A stretch of 64,000 nt of DNA from Prunus persica. Its lineage: Eukaryota; Streptophyta; Magnoliopsida; Rosales; Rosaceae. Position numbers and translations under genes: made by a program. Under the pieces are notes generated by a model, which searched no databases, was not told where the DNA came from, and worked only from the letters and a program-made list of their open reading frames with translations. The stretch covers positions 38,494,844-38,558,843 of the forward strand of contig NC_034009.1 in the NCBI RefSeq assembly GCF_000346465.2, read 5' to 3'. This document shows positions 11,290 through 23,265 of the stretch, piece by piece; the first letter of the stretch is position 1; every line of letters starts with the position of its first letter.

Positions 11290-14200
11290 ATGGATTACAG
11301 CGACACAGAAGAGCCGTACAGGAGGAGACCGAGGAAAATGGCTTATCTTGGAGACTCCTCTCGCAGGGTAAGGTCTTTTGTTCATAATTCTTCGATTAAA
11401 TTACTGTAAATACATATTTTTGCTGAGAAATTGAATTGATTTTTTTGTTTTTTTTTCATATTTATATTGATTTCTTCACCATTGCTTCAGTTACTGTTAT
11501 TTTCAATTGTGTCGCTGCAAATATGACTTGTTATGGATTGCTGAGTACAATTTCTGCTGAATAATGCAGCAATTTGAATCTCTAAGCGGACGTCCCTATG
11601 CCCTAATGGGAGACATGGTAATGGTTTTTACTTGTCACTCTTTTTTAGTGTGATATTTTATTTTTCATTTTTAAGTTCATTGGAGTTTGGTTATTGTGAT
11701 TGGTACAGTCAATTTGTTGCTATTAGTGCTTTGGTGTTGTGTAGGATTTTATCACAATGTGGTACTTTTTTGTTGATTTGTAACAGAGTTTTCTGCAAGA
11801 GGAAGACATTTCGTTAGACGCGACACGGGCTAGATGTAACAGTCTATTTTCATATTTATTTGTCTCCGTTCTGTGTTGCATATATGTATAAGAATGTTTC
11901 TTTATTATGAAGCGGCTAAAGCTTTTCCTGTACTTGATAGGGACAAATGTTCTCAAACGGCATAGTGACTTAGCAGAGCGTCTTTCTAGGTAAGGCTTTC
12001 TCAGGAAATTTTTAACTCTTCATTCATCATCAAGCTTTTGGTTATTGTGAGATCATAGGTACTTTTATGGAACTGTTATTGCTTAAAAATATTATGAAGT
12101 ACTCATGTTTTGAGTGACTTAAAATTCCAAAGGCTTTCTTGGAGTCGCTCCTCTGGACTCAGTAATATATGCGTTGTGTAAACTTTGTTCATCTTTGTCG
12201 GACATGTTTTTGGAGAATTTCACTTACTAAAACCCTATCATTTTAGAGAGTATGTATGTATGCAACAAAATAGGAGAAAAAAAATATTGTCGAACAGTGG
12301 AAGAAGAAAGTAAGAAATCTACTAAGAAATCTTATTGCAAATCTATGTTTATAACTGCAGGCATTTTAGATGCTTTGGCCACACCCAAAATGGAGTCCAG
12401 TTCCTTGATTATCTCAAAAATGTGGGTAGCACTGTTTCTTCGTATATTTCTGTTTTGAGTATGAGATTGATTATGATACGCTGGTCGTTGAAACTCACTT
12501 CAAATATCTTTTGGAAAAAGACCAAAAACATTTCTGAATCACGTGATGCTTTCGTATGAATTTTGTGAATTTTGGGCCTATTAACTTTTTTTGGTTTTGG
12601 GCCTTTTTGATTCATCATTCTTTTGCGTGCAATTTTGTATTCTTGAAAATAACCAGAAGAAATTGTAATTTTATAAATTAGACAGGTTTGATGAATGATA
12701 GGTGAATTTAAGAATCCATTTCGACCTTGAGATAATTAACATAGCCTTATTATGGTTCTTTCTTTCTTTGTGATTAAATGTCAAGTGCAATAACATTTTA
12801 GCTTCAACTGACTTTTGTGATCCCAAGGGGTTTACTAAGCTGTTCGTCAATGACCTTCAGATCTTTTACTAAGCTGTGGGTAGCACTGTTTCTTCGTATA
12901 TTTCTATTTTGAGTATGAGATTGATTATGATATGCTGGTCGTTGAAACTCACTTCAAATATCTTTCGGAAAAAGACCAAAAACATTTCTGAATCACGTGA
13001 TGCTTTCGTATGACTTTTGTGAATTTTGGGCCTATTAACTTTTTTTGGATTTGGGCCTTTTTGATTCATCATTCTTTTGCATGCAATTTTGTATTCTTGA
13101 AAATAACCAGAAGAATGATAAATTAGAGACTTGTGTGAATACGTAATATATATGTACTTATTTGCATACATATTTAATACACCAGTGAAAAGAAAATACT
13201 TAGTGACTTATGGTTATGCACCTGCGTTTTATTTCTTTCTGAAAAGTGTGGATATTACCTGAATTAATCAAACAAGCTAATCATTTGAATCATTTGGAGG
13301 CACTTCTATGTATGCCTCCGAAGAAAAGAACTACTTGTTCGTCATTTTTCCAGTTATGTTTTGAATTTTCTTGTATTGTACATAGCACCTTCCATTTTCA
13401 TCATGTGTTGGGGTTTATATATTGCCATGGCTGCAAACAGATTGATGCATAATAGCAATATTATCATTGTTCTCGATGGACATGTATTTTCTCGTACTAA
13501 TGTCTTGGTGATTCTATTGATTTAATAGGGATGCTGACAAGACAATTTATGAGCGTCTACAAAAAGAATTTGAAGCTGCACGGGCTTTACAAACTCAAGG
13601 TATCTTTGAAAAAAGAGCAATGCTAGGCATTCCACATTTGTATACCGCATTGTGTACCACCTCTCTAATAGAGGTGGAGCCCACCAATACAATGGGGCTC
13701 ACCTCTTTTAGAGAGGTGGTACACAATGTGGTATACAAATGTGGTATGACTAGCATTTTTGTTGAAAAAAAAGTTATGTGTTAATGCTTCATTTCAAAAG
13801 TAATCAGTAGTATCTAGCTTTGCATCACGTCAAGTTTCTTTTTCTTTTCTTCATGGGTTCCTAAATGCTGTTGGAGGAGGGCAAAGGTGGGGTGTGATAC
13901 CTCAATTCCCATATCCTCTGTGTACTGGGGTGATCTTAGGGCTGTATACTGGTATGAGGAACCCAACCATGATCAGGTTGTGGTATTTTAGGTCGTGGAT
14001 AAGTGTGTGAAATCAATCTCATGATGAGGATGCCAGCAACTAAAAGGGGAATACTATCATACCCTGAGTCCCACAAAGGATGTGTTGGAATTACTAGTCT
14101 TGATGGCTAGCCTGCATTGGAATTACTGTGGTTCCCATTTCAGAGATCTTAGAGATAACTTAAGCTGAATGTATAAATAACAATATAACTCATCCAATAT

Positions 14201-17200
14201 TCTAAATGCTCTCTCCAAGTCTTCCTATTGATTAAAAGGTTGTGTAAGCTTTGTTTGTGTTAATTTTTTTAAATAATTTTGGTTCACCTCCTCTGGTATG
14301 GTTAAGAAGTAAAATATATTTTTGTTGCAGAGATTAATTTGGATGGTGAACAATGGAATGATGGACTACTAGCTACAATAAGAGAGCGGGTATGGTTTTA
14401 TCCGATACTTTAAAAGTGATTGGGATTTACTGTGGCTCCCTTTAATCCTTTGATGTTAGAATTCAGCGATTGATTCGATATTCAATTTTCTTTAGGCTGT
14501 TTCATGTGTAACATGAACAAATGCCTAATCTAATTGAGTTATAATTTAATCAGGTTCACATGGAGGTTGACAGAAAGGCAATGGCGGGAGACGTAAACAT
14601 GTTGCCTGGTCCTCAAATCCAAGAAAAAATTACTTATAAAGTCGGAAATAAGGTAATTTTGGGAAGTTTATTTTAATCAATAATGGGGGGTTGGGTCATG
14701 ATTATCCATAGCATGGTTAGAGAAACTTATAAAGTCGGAAATAAGGTAATTTTGGGAAGTTTATTTTAATCAATAATGGGGGGTTGGGTCATGATTATCC
14801 ATAGCATGGTTAGAGAAATACCTCCTTTGAAAGGCCAAGACAGGGCTACTTGCAAACCAAGAAGCCATTCTGGTTGAAGAATAACTGTGCATTGTTGTAA
14901 ATCAGGTCAAGAGAATTTTAATAATTTCTTTTAAATCTAGTTTCTAAAGAGTGAAAATAAATAAAAACATCAATGCCAGGATCCAAGGAAGGTTGTTAAA
15001 GGAAAATCTGGTTAAAATCCAGTTGTAGTTTGTACATATTAGATACCATTATACATATGGAAATCTTTATTTGATAATTTTATTGAGTATTGTTTTGGGG
15101 TGAGAGTTTTCCCGAATATTGTCTTAATTGTGAACAGGTGATTTGTTGTTTGGAAGGGGCTAGAATTGGCATTCTGTATGAGACATCTTATGCAGGTATG
15201 CTGTGAAGTAACTGATTTTAATTGTTTAGTAATCCAAGTGTCTAGCTCTGGTATCATGTCTTTTTAGTAATGTTAGCAAAAAGTATCATTTTTTGATGTG
15301 ACATCATTATTCTGCTGCTTGTAATCTTCCATTAGAAAACTGAAGGTTGATACTTGATAATTCAGTTTATCAAGATTGGTGTAACGGCTGGATCAGTTCC
15401 CCTCATTTTTTTGTTTCTTAATTTAGTACTTTCTAGTAATTTACAAGATACCACTTGCACCTAGCACAAGTATCTTGGTGGTAAAATGATTGTTTTAGTA
15501 TCCTAAGTTTGAATATAGGCCCTAGGGTCACCCACCATTTGACCCTTTCATTTTTTCAGTTGCCTAATAGGTTGGCTTAGGGCTTATATACATTATAGAC
15601 AAAACATATTTTTACTCTCGAGAAAGAAAAAAAATCTTAAATGAGGTTGTAAGCACATTCATCACTTTTGGCTTTAGCACCGGAGAAGATGACTCATCTG
15701 CATCTGCATCTGCAATGGTGCAGGAGAACCTTGTGACCTGTACCATTGTGTGCTTGAGAGCAAGTCATTTCTTGAGAAGATGACTGTCCTTGAACACACC
15801 ATTCCATATTTTTTGCCATTACGAGAAGCAGAAAATGATCTTCTTTCTTCTAATGCTATGGTAAGAATGGTTTCCTGCACTGGCCTTGCTGACTCAAATA
15901 TAGTACCGGGTATGATATTAATCCTTGGTGATCTGCTTTCAGAAATTTATAGATTACATTGGAGAGCTTTTGCAGTCTTACGTGGATAGAAGGGAACAGG
16001 TATGCTGTTGGCATTTGTAAACATTATCGGAGAGTGTGTCTAATTCAAAATGTATAAATTAGAGTTGGGAGAAGGGTGTGTACCTCCTTTTTTCCATCCC
16101 GTATCCATGAAATAGTAATATCTGCGAAGTTCAAATTAAAATTGGAAATGTTGAAAAGCTGGTTAGAGGGTTTTCTATTTTGGAGGCAGGGATATAAGTT
16201 ATAACAGCTGTCTTGCATTCCTTTATCTTTGGGTTTCACCTATTTATCCCCACACAATATTTTCATGAACAACAAAGATTTAATTTGTTACTACTTCATC
16301 TTCACGGATTGTCATTCTTATCAACGAAAAATTTATTGATTGTCATGCAGGTTCGGCTTGCCAAGGAGTTATATGGGAACCAGATTAAAGAAATTTATTA
16401 TACCCTTCCCTACAACTTAATTGCCTTTTCACTGGTTGATTTTGATTGGTTGGTGCATTTTTTCCCCCTGCATTATACTTCGTATTTGGATTTTTATATT
16501 TTTAAATATCAGTGGAATAACATCTTGAGGTGCTAACTATATTAGTAATTAATCATATGTCAGACATTCATGTTCACGTGGGTGACTGAACATATTAGTA
16601 ATAGCTCACACAGTTTTGAAGTATCCCATACCCGTTCCTTATAAAGGTGGGGTATCTTTTGAGCTTGGAAATTTGTTCCTGAAGCTTCCAAGTTACCATA
16701 TCTGGCTTGTCTGGCAGACAATCAATAGCTTTTTCCTCAGTAGGACAATGATAAATTTGCTCACTTCTATGTTCCTTTGACAAGACAAAAGTAGTTGATT
16801 CTGTCTGTTGCCTTCTATCATTTTCACATGATATTGACTGTTAGTCATAAAACTAAATTACACCAGGTTGATTGTCATATTGGTTGCAGGCATGATTAGA
16901 TACATCCTCACAAAGAGGTTTCCATCATGCTGAAGAATGTCTGTTTCTTTTTGCAGCAAGGTAATAGTTAAGCTTAAATATGCGGAGCTTGTTTCCGTAC
17001 TTCCAACTCATGTCAGTGTGGTAGCATGGCCAGTGCATCAATACAGGAAAACAAGTCTAAATGCATCAACCATGAACAAAAAGGAAAACGGATCCTTGGA
17101 AGGTCCAACTACCCTCTCCTATGCAGAGGATGCCTTGCAAAATATGAGCTTACCTGAAGGTATTCTTTCTAGTTGACGACTTTTTTTGTTGCTTACTACT

Positions 17201-17516
17201 GCCAATATAAATGATATTCAAAATTTTGGTTTGTCCTCCTCATGACACTTGACTATTTTTTTCTTTTGGTCTAGGATTATGTTTGAAATATAACAAAGCA
17301 ACCCGTTCCAACTTTAATATTAAGATCAAAGAGAGTTTAATGACTCCAAAACACTTTTGTTGGGCACTTTTTACAGCGCTGTTCCTGTATAGGCTTTGCA
17401 TGCATATGCATTTCTGATGGTTTTTCTGTCTATTGTGTGCTTCTACTCCAGCATATGCAGAGATTGTGTTGAATTTGCCACAAGCTCTTCGGGATATATG
17501 TGAGGGGTCCTCTTAA
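11290..17516 (+). CDS. Centromere protein O (CENP-O/Mcm21)-like
   Basis: Predicted kinetochore protein of 356 residues. Exons: 11290-11367, 11570-11617, 11787-11835, 11941-11989, 13529-13599, 14331-14389, 14554-14652, 15138-15195, 15724-15860, 15943-15999, 16351-16448, 16957-17159 and 17452-17516; all splice phases agree. The N-terminus (MDYSDTEEPYRRRPRKMAYL) is charged. Residues about 65-110 form a helical or coiled-coil region. The CENP-O domain follows: GARIGILYETSYAGEPCDLY, then LEHTIPYFLPLREAE, then a two-helix part and LIAFSLVDFDCKVIVKLKY. CENP-O belongs to the COMA group of inner-kinetochore proteins at centromeric chromatin. Introns 4, 5 and 7 carry a 240-bp duplication, a MITE and a 93-bp duplication that doubles the exon-7 donor. 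The gene converges on the glyoxalase gene. Family identity rests on pattern recognition; the exon structure is firm. Confidence 0.8.
12421..13115 (+). repeat. Direct repeat of about 240 bp inside CENP-O intron 4
   Basis: Copy 1 lies at about 12421-12662 and copy 2 at about 12875-13115. They start alike (tgtgggtagcactgtttctt) and end alike (aaaataaccagaagaa), with only scattered single-base differences. About 210 bases of unrelated sequence separate them. No transposon ends are evident, so a segmental duplication is likely. Confidence 0.9.
13619..13757. mobile_element. MITE-like foldback in CENP-O intron 5
   Basis: About 139 bp with nearly perfect inverted arms of roughly 50 bases. The left arm begins aatgctaggcattccacatt; the right arm ends atgtggtatgactagcatt. 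The arms meet in a GGGGCTC-rich centre around 13680-13700. It starts about 20 bases downstream of the exon-5 donor. Size and structure fit a non-autonomous DNA transposon; I cannot name the superfamily. Confidence 0.8.
14632..14817 (+). repeat. Exact 93-bp tandem duplication across an exon-intron border
   Basis: Copy 1 (14632-14724) and copy 2 (14725-14817) appear identical. Each contains the last 21 coding bases of CENP-O exon 7 and the donor AAG|gtaatt (14652 in copy 1, 14745 in copy 2). The first donor gives the correct frame with exon 8. Using the second would add 93 bases that include an in-frame TAA. Confidence 0.95.
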
Positions 17517-18161
17517 TGCTACACCAGTTGGAACATCTGAATTTGTACAAAACCATAGCAAAAATGGTGCTGCTGGGATACCTTTAGTTGTTTAGCATTA
17601 GAGTACTAACCAAACTATTCGTGAGACAATTTTTAGGCTAAAATAGCAGTAGGGTTGATTTCGGCAATTTGTATATTTGAGTATCACCTACTCTTTATCC
17701 CTCGGAAACATCTGTATCAGGCTGTCCGATCTATTTGATTTGTGCCATCATTTTAGTTAAGGCCATTTTAGACTTGAATAAATCTCGTTTCCAAAATTAG
17801 ATGCTGCAAAAAAGTATAGCTCCCAGATTTTCAAATTTGCCCTTGGCATTTCTATTTGCCTTTTCAGTTGTCTACAAATAGACTTGCTCCCGTATTTCAA
17901 AAACAACTCAAACAATTCTACACCATCTACATTCTGCAGGAGAAGGTAATTGAGACCATAAAATGAACCCGTTTCCCTCTAAATCATGGATACACTGTTT
18001 TCTTAGCTATGCACGCAGCTCCAATAGATCTCTGGTTGATCAAACAGTGGATTATTGAAGGGAATCCGAGACAAGTGTAACTTCTCACATCTTCTCAATG
18101 GTTCAAAGATACCAATGTCTTCAGCTTGTTGCATTTTACGACGGCTTTGCTTCTGAAACTC
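17517..18161. other. 3' region between convergent CENP-O and glyoxalase genes
   Basis: 645 bases with no coding sequence that I can support. It should contain the 3'UTRs and polyadenylation sites of both genes; T-rich stretches and aataaa-like motifs (for example near 17776) fit this. Confidence 0.5.
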
Positions 18162-18947
18162 CTAGGCAGGTTCATAGAGGCCTAACATGTGCCCATCGAT
18201 ACATCGCACGGCCGCAACCTGGACACGAAAAAAACTGTTATGTAACAACATCATTGCATCCAGCATATCAATAATAATGTACAAATGAATGAATTATGGC
18301 ATTGTCAAAGGTATGTCTAGAAATTTAGTCATCACCTTCCCATGGATTTCGTATTTGATAGGACCGTCTAGTTCAGCTCCTAATGCCATCAACCTTGTCA
18401 CTGTGTGATTAATGTCTGGGACTGTGAAAGACAAGAGTGAAGAGTACCCCTCCTGCATCACATGGTCACTATGAAACTGCATTATTAGCATCTGCCATTT
18501 TCAATTAGAGGCAAAACCCAGATGCAATTAATTGTTCAAACAAACCCATCTAGCCAATGGACACAAGAAAAGCATAATGCCACCATGTTAATGGGATCAA
18601 ACCCCAAGAACCAAGACTTTCTGAAGTTGGGTTTATTTTACTCATCACCTTTTTATCTTCTGAAAAACACAAACAGACGTTATGCCTTTTTTATGGCAAA
18701 GGGTGTGTAAATAGCTCTTTTAGACATACAATCAAACACTTAATATGCATTGAGAGCGCCTAGTCTCAGAGAAAGAAAGTTACTTGGGGGAATGCATGAG
18801 GGCAAGCTTGAGTGGCCCCGACTGAAGCTCAGCCCAGCGGAGAGTGCAGACATTTACGGAGAAGTCCAAGCCTTGGGCGTAGAAGCGAGCGGCTTTTGGT
18901 ACGTCCTTGTGCAACTGCAGTATCCACCTAAACGACGCCGCTGCCAT
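18162..18947 (-). CDS. Glyoxalase/VOC superfamily protein (small, single domain)
   Basis: Predicted protein of 117 residues. Exons on the minus strand: 18947-18784, 18468-18336 and 18218-18162, phases consistent. It is one vicinal-oxygen-chelate domain: opening strand FRWILQLHKDVPKAARFYAQ, middle LRWAELQSGPLKLALMHSP, then GYSSLLSFTVPDINHTVTRL, and the closing DGHMLGLYEPA with Glu115 at the usual metal-ligand position. VOC proteins include lactoylglutathione lyases and dioxygenases; single-domain plant members of this type have no established substrate. An upstream in-frame start (to 19070) exists, but the internal MAAASF start matches the family and lacks the poorly conserved extension. No transit peptide is apparent, so a cytosolic location is inferred. 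It is divergent from the peroxidase gene. Confidence 0.88.
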
Positions 18948-19234
18948 TTCCCTCTCTTTCTTTCTTCCAAGGCCGCGCTTGCTCTGATAGTGATACAGAG
19001 ATTGAAGAATTGGGAATAGGAATGTGCCAATAGAATACGACACGCCGTTTGGATGGTCGCATATGGCCAAAGCCCAAAGTCAACTGATGTTGCAATAGTG
19101 GGCTAAAGTTAGGTTTGGGTCCATGTGATGAGTGAGCCCGAAGCTATAAAGCTCATAGTGGTCTCTCCTCTAAAACTCTAGCTGAATATGCATATGGCCA
19201 AAAAACTGAAAAAATAAAAGGTGTCCAGTACAGA

Positions 19235-19365
19235 GGCTTATCGATCAAGTGGTTAAGAGTTATTATTCTCCCGCTCGAAATCTTGTGTTCGAATTTTCTC
19301 TCCCTCAATATCGCTTGACACTTTGTGTCAACCCCAATATCACTTGATACTTTTGTCAAAAAAAG
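19235..19365 (+). mobile_element. tRNA-derived SINE-like element
   Basis: It begins ggcttatcgatcaagtggtt, resembling a pol III A box, and contains gtgttcgaatt, a B-box match about 45 bases later. The body ends in repeated caatatc[g/a]cttga units followed by tttgtcaaaaaaag. Size, internal promoter boxes and A-rich end fit a plant SINE. A clear target-site duplication was not found. Confidence 0.6.
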
Positions 19366-19904
19366 AACACAGACTGAAAAAGCATTAATTAATTGTATTT
19401 ATTTGTTTATCAATCGCATGCGTATAGGAATATGCTATGCAACCATGAATCACATGAGCAAGACAAGACCTGTTTAATAACTTTAATTAAGCAGATAATT
19501 TGTATTATATATTATGGCTTTGTCTATATTTGTTTTGTTATGCTATTTTTTTAAAAAAAAATTATGACCTCCTTTTTTAATTGTCCTAAAGATGGAAGGG
19601 AATATAGGAAAATTATATAACATATGAATAGCCCATGATGCAATTGGCAGCAATTGTCATTTGGCAAGACACAAGAAGGTTTCTTTTCTGTCTAGATTGA
19701 ACTATAATAAGAATTCAACCATGTGGGCTGCCTCCATTCAAACAAATCAATAATACTACATTGTTACCAATATTTTATTTTCTGGGTGATCCATGTGGCA
19801 GTGTTTCAAGGGTGCCTTTGTTCTTTTTTTTTTTTTGGTAAAAAAAAAAAATTTGAGGGAAGGGAAACTAAACTTGGACCTCTTCCAACTGGAAAGAAAA
19901 TACC

Positions 19905-20035
19905 TATGAATCAAAAGTTAATTGGTATGGCGGTTGCAGACTAGAGATCTCATATTCGAATCCTATAGCATCTTAGTTCTGTATGTGTGAAAAACTCATA
20001 TCCCCTGTAGTTTAGACTATCACGTATATTATTAA
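19905..20035 (+). repeat. SINE-like fragment of the 'gtagtgtatgtgtgaga' family
   Basis: It contains a B-box-like catattcgaatcct followed by a tail (tagcatcttagttctgtatg) that recurs in diverged form near 31070, 31755, 52930 and 56590. An A-run ends it. It is degraded and its borders are uncertain. Confidence 0.4.
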
Positions 20036-20585
20036 AAAAAAATTATAAACCGACCGCCATTTAAAAAACAATACAACATTCTCTCACTGAGATTTTATTT
20101 ATTGGGTAAATCTTACTCTCACTCATATGCATCATCAATTGTACCTCAAAGTCCACATGCCAACAAAAATGAGCCATAAAGCAAATTTGGAGGCTAGCCA
20201 AGCATCACATTGTGCAGAAACTAGTGAGCAGTTATGGTCTCATAGATTTCTAAGTACCAGATGCTTGTCATGTGCCAAATAGATTAGGCACAATGACAGA
20301 GCAGCAGGAACCAAAATAACTTTACTTTTAATCTTTCAATAATGCCAGAGCCCCAAGGACAAGCCTAAACATCCAAAAACCCAAACACATCTTTATGAAC
20401 ATGCCAGCCAACATGCTTGTCAATTTGTCATGCACCCAGTTTTCAAATCTACCTCCTTTTTAACCCAAGCATCCCTTTATGGGTTTCATTATTATTATTA
20501 TTGTTAAATATCAACTCTTATTAACTCCTTTTAAGATTCTTGACAGACAGGGCCAACCCACCTCATATCATTCTTATAATACATC

Positions 20586-20595
20586 TATATATATT
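20586..20595 (+). promoter_or_regulatory. TATA box of the peroxidase gene
   Basis: tatatatatt lies 45-54 bases before the ATG at 20640, with no intervening ATG. That is a plausible core promoter with a very short leader. Confidence 0.55.
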
Positions 20596-20639
20596 TATGC
20601 AATCAAGAAACTGACTTGAAACAATTCCAACTTCAAGCA

Positions 20640-22178
20640 ATGAATGTTCAAAGCCTTTTCTCTCTTCCTTTACTCTTTCTTCTTCTTGTCCTCTTGAACT
20701 CAGCTCATGCTCAGCTTCATGTAGAACATTACAGAAGCTCATGCCCAAATGTTGAAGCAATTGTGCATGCTGCAGTCAAACAGAAGTTTGAGCAGACATT
20801 TGTGACAGCTCCAGCCACTCTGAGGCTCTTCTTCCATGATTGTTTCATCCGGGTACTTGGGGTTTTTCTCCTAACACAAACTTTACATTTTTGCGTATAC
20901 TTATACAAATTTATATATTTATACATGCAACTGCAACAATGAGTGTGAGATTTTTGGCTATATAGGGATGTGATGCTTCAATAATGCTAGCTTTTCGGAA
21001 CAATTCAGCAGAGAAGGACAACTCCGATAACCTTTCGCTCGCTGGAGACGGGTTTGATACCGTGATCAAAGCCAAGGCTGCTGTTGATAGAGTGCCCCAG
21101 TGCAGGAACAAGGTTTCTTGTGCTGACATTCTGGCCTTGGCCACAAGGGATGTCGTAAGACTGGTAAACAAAGCAAGGAAGCACCATTATTTCTTTTGTC
21201 TCTTTTAGGTTAAGGGATTATGGTAACTGCACTTTTTACTAAGAAAATTCTTGTTTCAGCAAATCTCGTGCAAGAAATAGAAGGATCCAATGTGATCAAG
21301 GGTTTATGCACTGTGCATTCACATGAAGTGCTGTACAGTGCAGAATCCATTTTCACCTCAATGTGGGGTGCAAAAGCACTTTATCCCTTTTCACTGCTAG
21401 AAAAATCTAAAAAAAAGAAAGAGGAATTTTCTTTGTACATTCCATATTAAGTCAAATAATGTGCATGCTTTTAACGCATTCTCTTGGTCTTGGTGCAGAC
21501 TGGGGGACCATATTACAGAGTTGAATTGGGAAGACTTGATGGGAGGACTTCTACAAAAGCCAGTGTGAGACAACATCTTCCTCATCCTGATTTTAGGTTA
21601 GACCAGCTGAATTCGATGTTCGCCTCCCACGGTCTCTCTCTAACCGATCTCATTGCACTCTCAGGTATTTGAAGAACCAAAAATCTTAAACAGAACAAAA
21701 ACAAACAAAGTTATGCAGAACCTATTTTTGATCCAATCTTTGTTGTTGTTTTTTCATTTTCTTTGTTGTAGGTGCACATACAATTGGATTCGCGCACTGC
21801 AACAAATTCACTCACCGGATATACAGTTTCAAAAGCCAGAACAGAATTGATCCAACGATGAACTTGGCATATGCAAGGCATCTCAAACAAGAGTGTCCAG
21901 CAAATGTAGACCCCAGAATTGCTGTTGACATGGACCCAACCACACCCCAAAAGTTCGACAATGTCTACTACAAGAACCTGCAGCAAGGAAAAGGGTTGTT
22001 TACTTCTGATCAGTCTTTGTTCACTGACGCCAGATCAAGAAAAATTGTCAACTTGTTTGCAGCAGACGCCGCCGCTTTCGAACGGGCTTTTGTGGCTGCC
22101 ATGACAAAGCTTGGAAGATTTGGAGTTAAGAATGGAAAGCAGGGTGAAATTAGGCATGATTGTGCTGCTGTGAACTAA
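20640..22178 (+). CDS. Class III peroxidase (secreted)
   Basis: Plant secretory haem peroxidase of 327 residues (EC 1.11.1.7). Exons 20640-20852, 20966-21163, 21499-21664 and 21772-22178: the classic four-exon, three-intron structure. A signal peptide (residues 1-24, ending SAHA) leaves an N-terminal Gln25, as usual for the class. The distal pocket [15 protein letters not shown] contains Arg62 and His66; the proximal haem ligand is His195 in [12 protein letters not shown]. The conserved cysteines (C35, C68, C73 and others) are present. The enzyme oxidises phenolics with H2O2 in the cell wall or apoplast; the specific role (lignification, ROS control, defence) cannot be told from sequence. A TTG codon 24 bases upstream extends the frame but is not a credible start. 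The gene converges on the H+-ATPase gene. Confidence 0.97.
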
Positions 22179-23265
22179 GATTATGTAGCATGCATTATAG
22201 CTTTGCTTGTAAAAAGACTAATTAGCTAAGTTTTTCTAATGAATTTCATATGTAATATTTGCTTATTTTGACCATCATCATTCTTGGCACTGTCCCATCA
22301 TCATCATTCTTGGCACTGTCCCATCATCATCATTCTTGGCTCTGTCCCATGCCATTGTTTCACGATATGGGAGAAAAGCAATTAGGTGAGAATGATTGTG
22401 ATGTCCAACCTGCCACCTTCTGACATAGGTTGTCTAAGTAAGTGGGTCAGTTTGGGATTGCTTCGTATGGAGCTCGTATTGTATTAAAAATTCAAGTAAG
22501 AAGAAACCCAAAAACTCTTTCAAGTTTTCGTGTCAAATTTTGTCGAGCGATCTCCAGAGTAGTGTGTGTTTGTTTTCCATTATAATGTAAGACCAAGTAT
22601 ACTATTTTGTTAGAAATTCGATAAGAAAACATTGAGAACGTGAAAATATGCCTTTGCAAATACACAGATTCCACGAAGAAATAACGATAGAAGCGAGCCT
22701 GAAAAGAACAACCAAATTTTCCAGTGGAAATTTAATAAATAAAAGGAACCCGATTAAAAACACCATAAACTCTAGCAAAGCCGTTTACAAGAAATGAGAT
22801 CTCTCGTTTTCAATGTTGATTTTAATTAAAAAAACATCCACTCAAATTTCTATTTCCAACAAGAATTTAGAAATTTCATTATCAACCATCAAAGGAAATG
22901 CCTTTCAGGTGTTCATAATAATAACGGATCCTTATTACTTCTTTGTAGGGGCTCCTACTATGTACAGTAAAATAACGCAAAAGACATAGCGCCAATCACA
23001 TGACGGACGATATTGAGTAAAAACTCAAATAGTAAAACTGTAATTTAAGTTATTTTGGCTACAAAAGAGACATCCCCTGCCAAATTGGCATCAAAAGTAA
23101 ACTAGTTGAAACTTCTTTTCTAGCAAGAGGAGTATTACCCTAATCTAAAGACACAAGGTTATTACTAAAGAGCTTCATCATCATCATCATCGTCATCATT
23201 CATTTTTCGCTTCTCATTCAAGGTAGAAGCTTAAGCCTTCTGTTCCCCTTTAAGAAAGCCCTCCC
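22179..23265. other. 3' region between convergent peroxidase and H+-ATPase genes
   Basis: It holds a three-copy 26-bp minisatellite at 22273-22350, AT-rich DNA, and a CAT/TCA trinucleotide run at about 23175-23200. I see no coding exon. Confidence 0.5.
22273..22350 (+). repeat. 26-bp minisatellite, three copies
   Basis: Three head-to-tail copies of a unit reading catcatcattcttggcactg followed by tccc, period 26 bases (ttcttggc at 22281, 22307 and 22333). The third copy has one change (ctctg for cactg). It lies about 95 bases past the peroxidase stop, probably in or near its 3'UTR. Confidence 0.9.

Larger units (their letters stand above)
18948..20585. other. Intergenic region between divergent glyoxalase and peroxidase genes
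   Basis: AT-rich, with a SINE-like copy at 19235-19365, a second SINE-like fragment around 19905-20035, and the upstream sequences of both genes. No coding exon is recognisable. Confidence 0.5.

Noticed and set aside
18948..19070. Upstream start extending the glyoxalase protein by 41 residues
   Set aside because: The extension has no conserved features or clear targeting signal; the internal MAAASF start matches the family and gives the usual length.
22273..22350. Regular repeats resembling a small CRISPR-like array
   Set aside because: The copies are contiguous with no unique spacers, in a plant nuclear sequence; it is a minisatellite.
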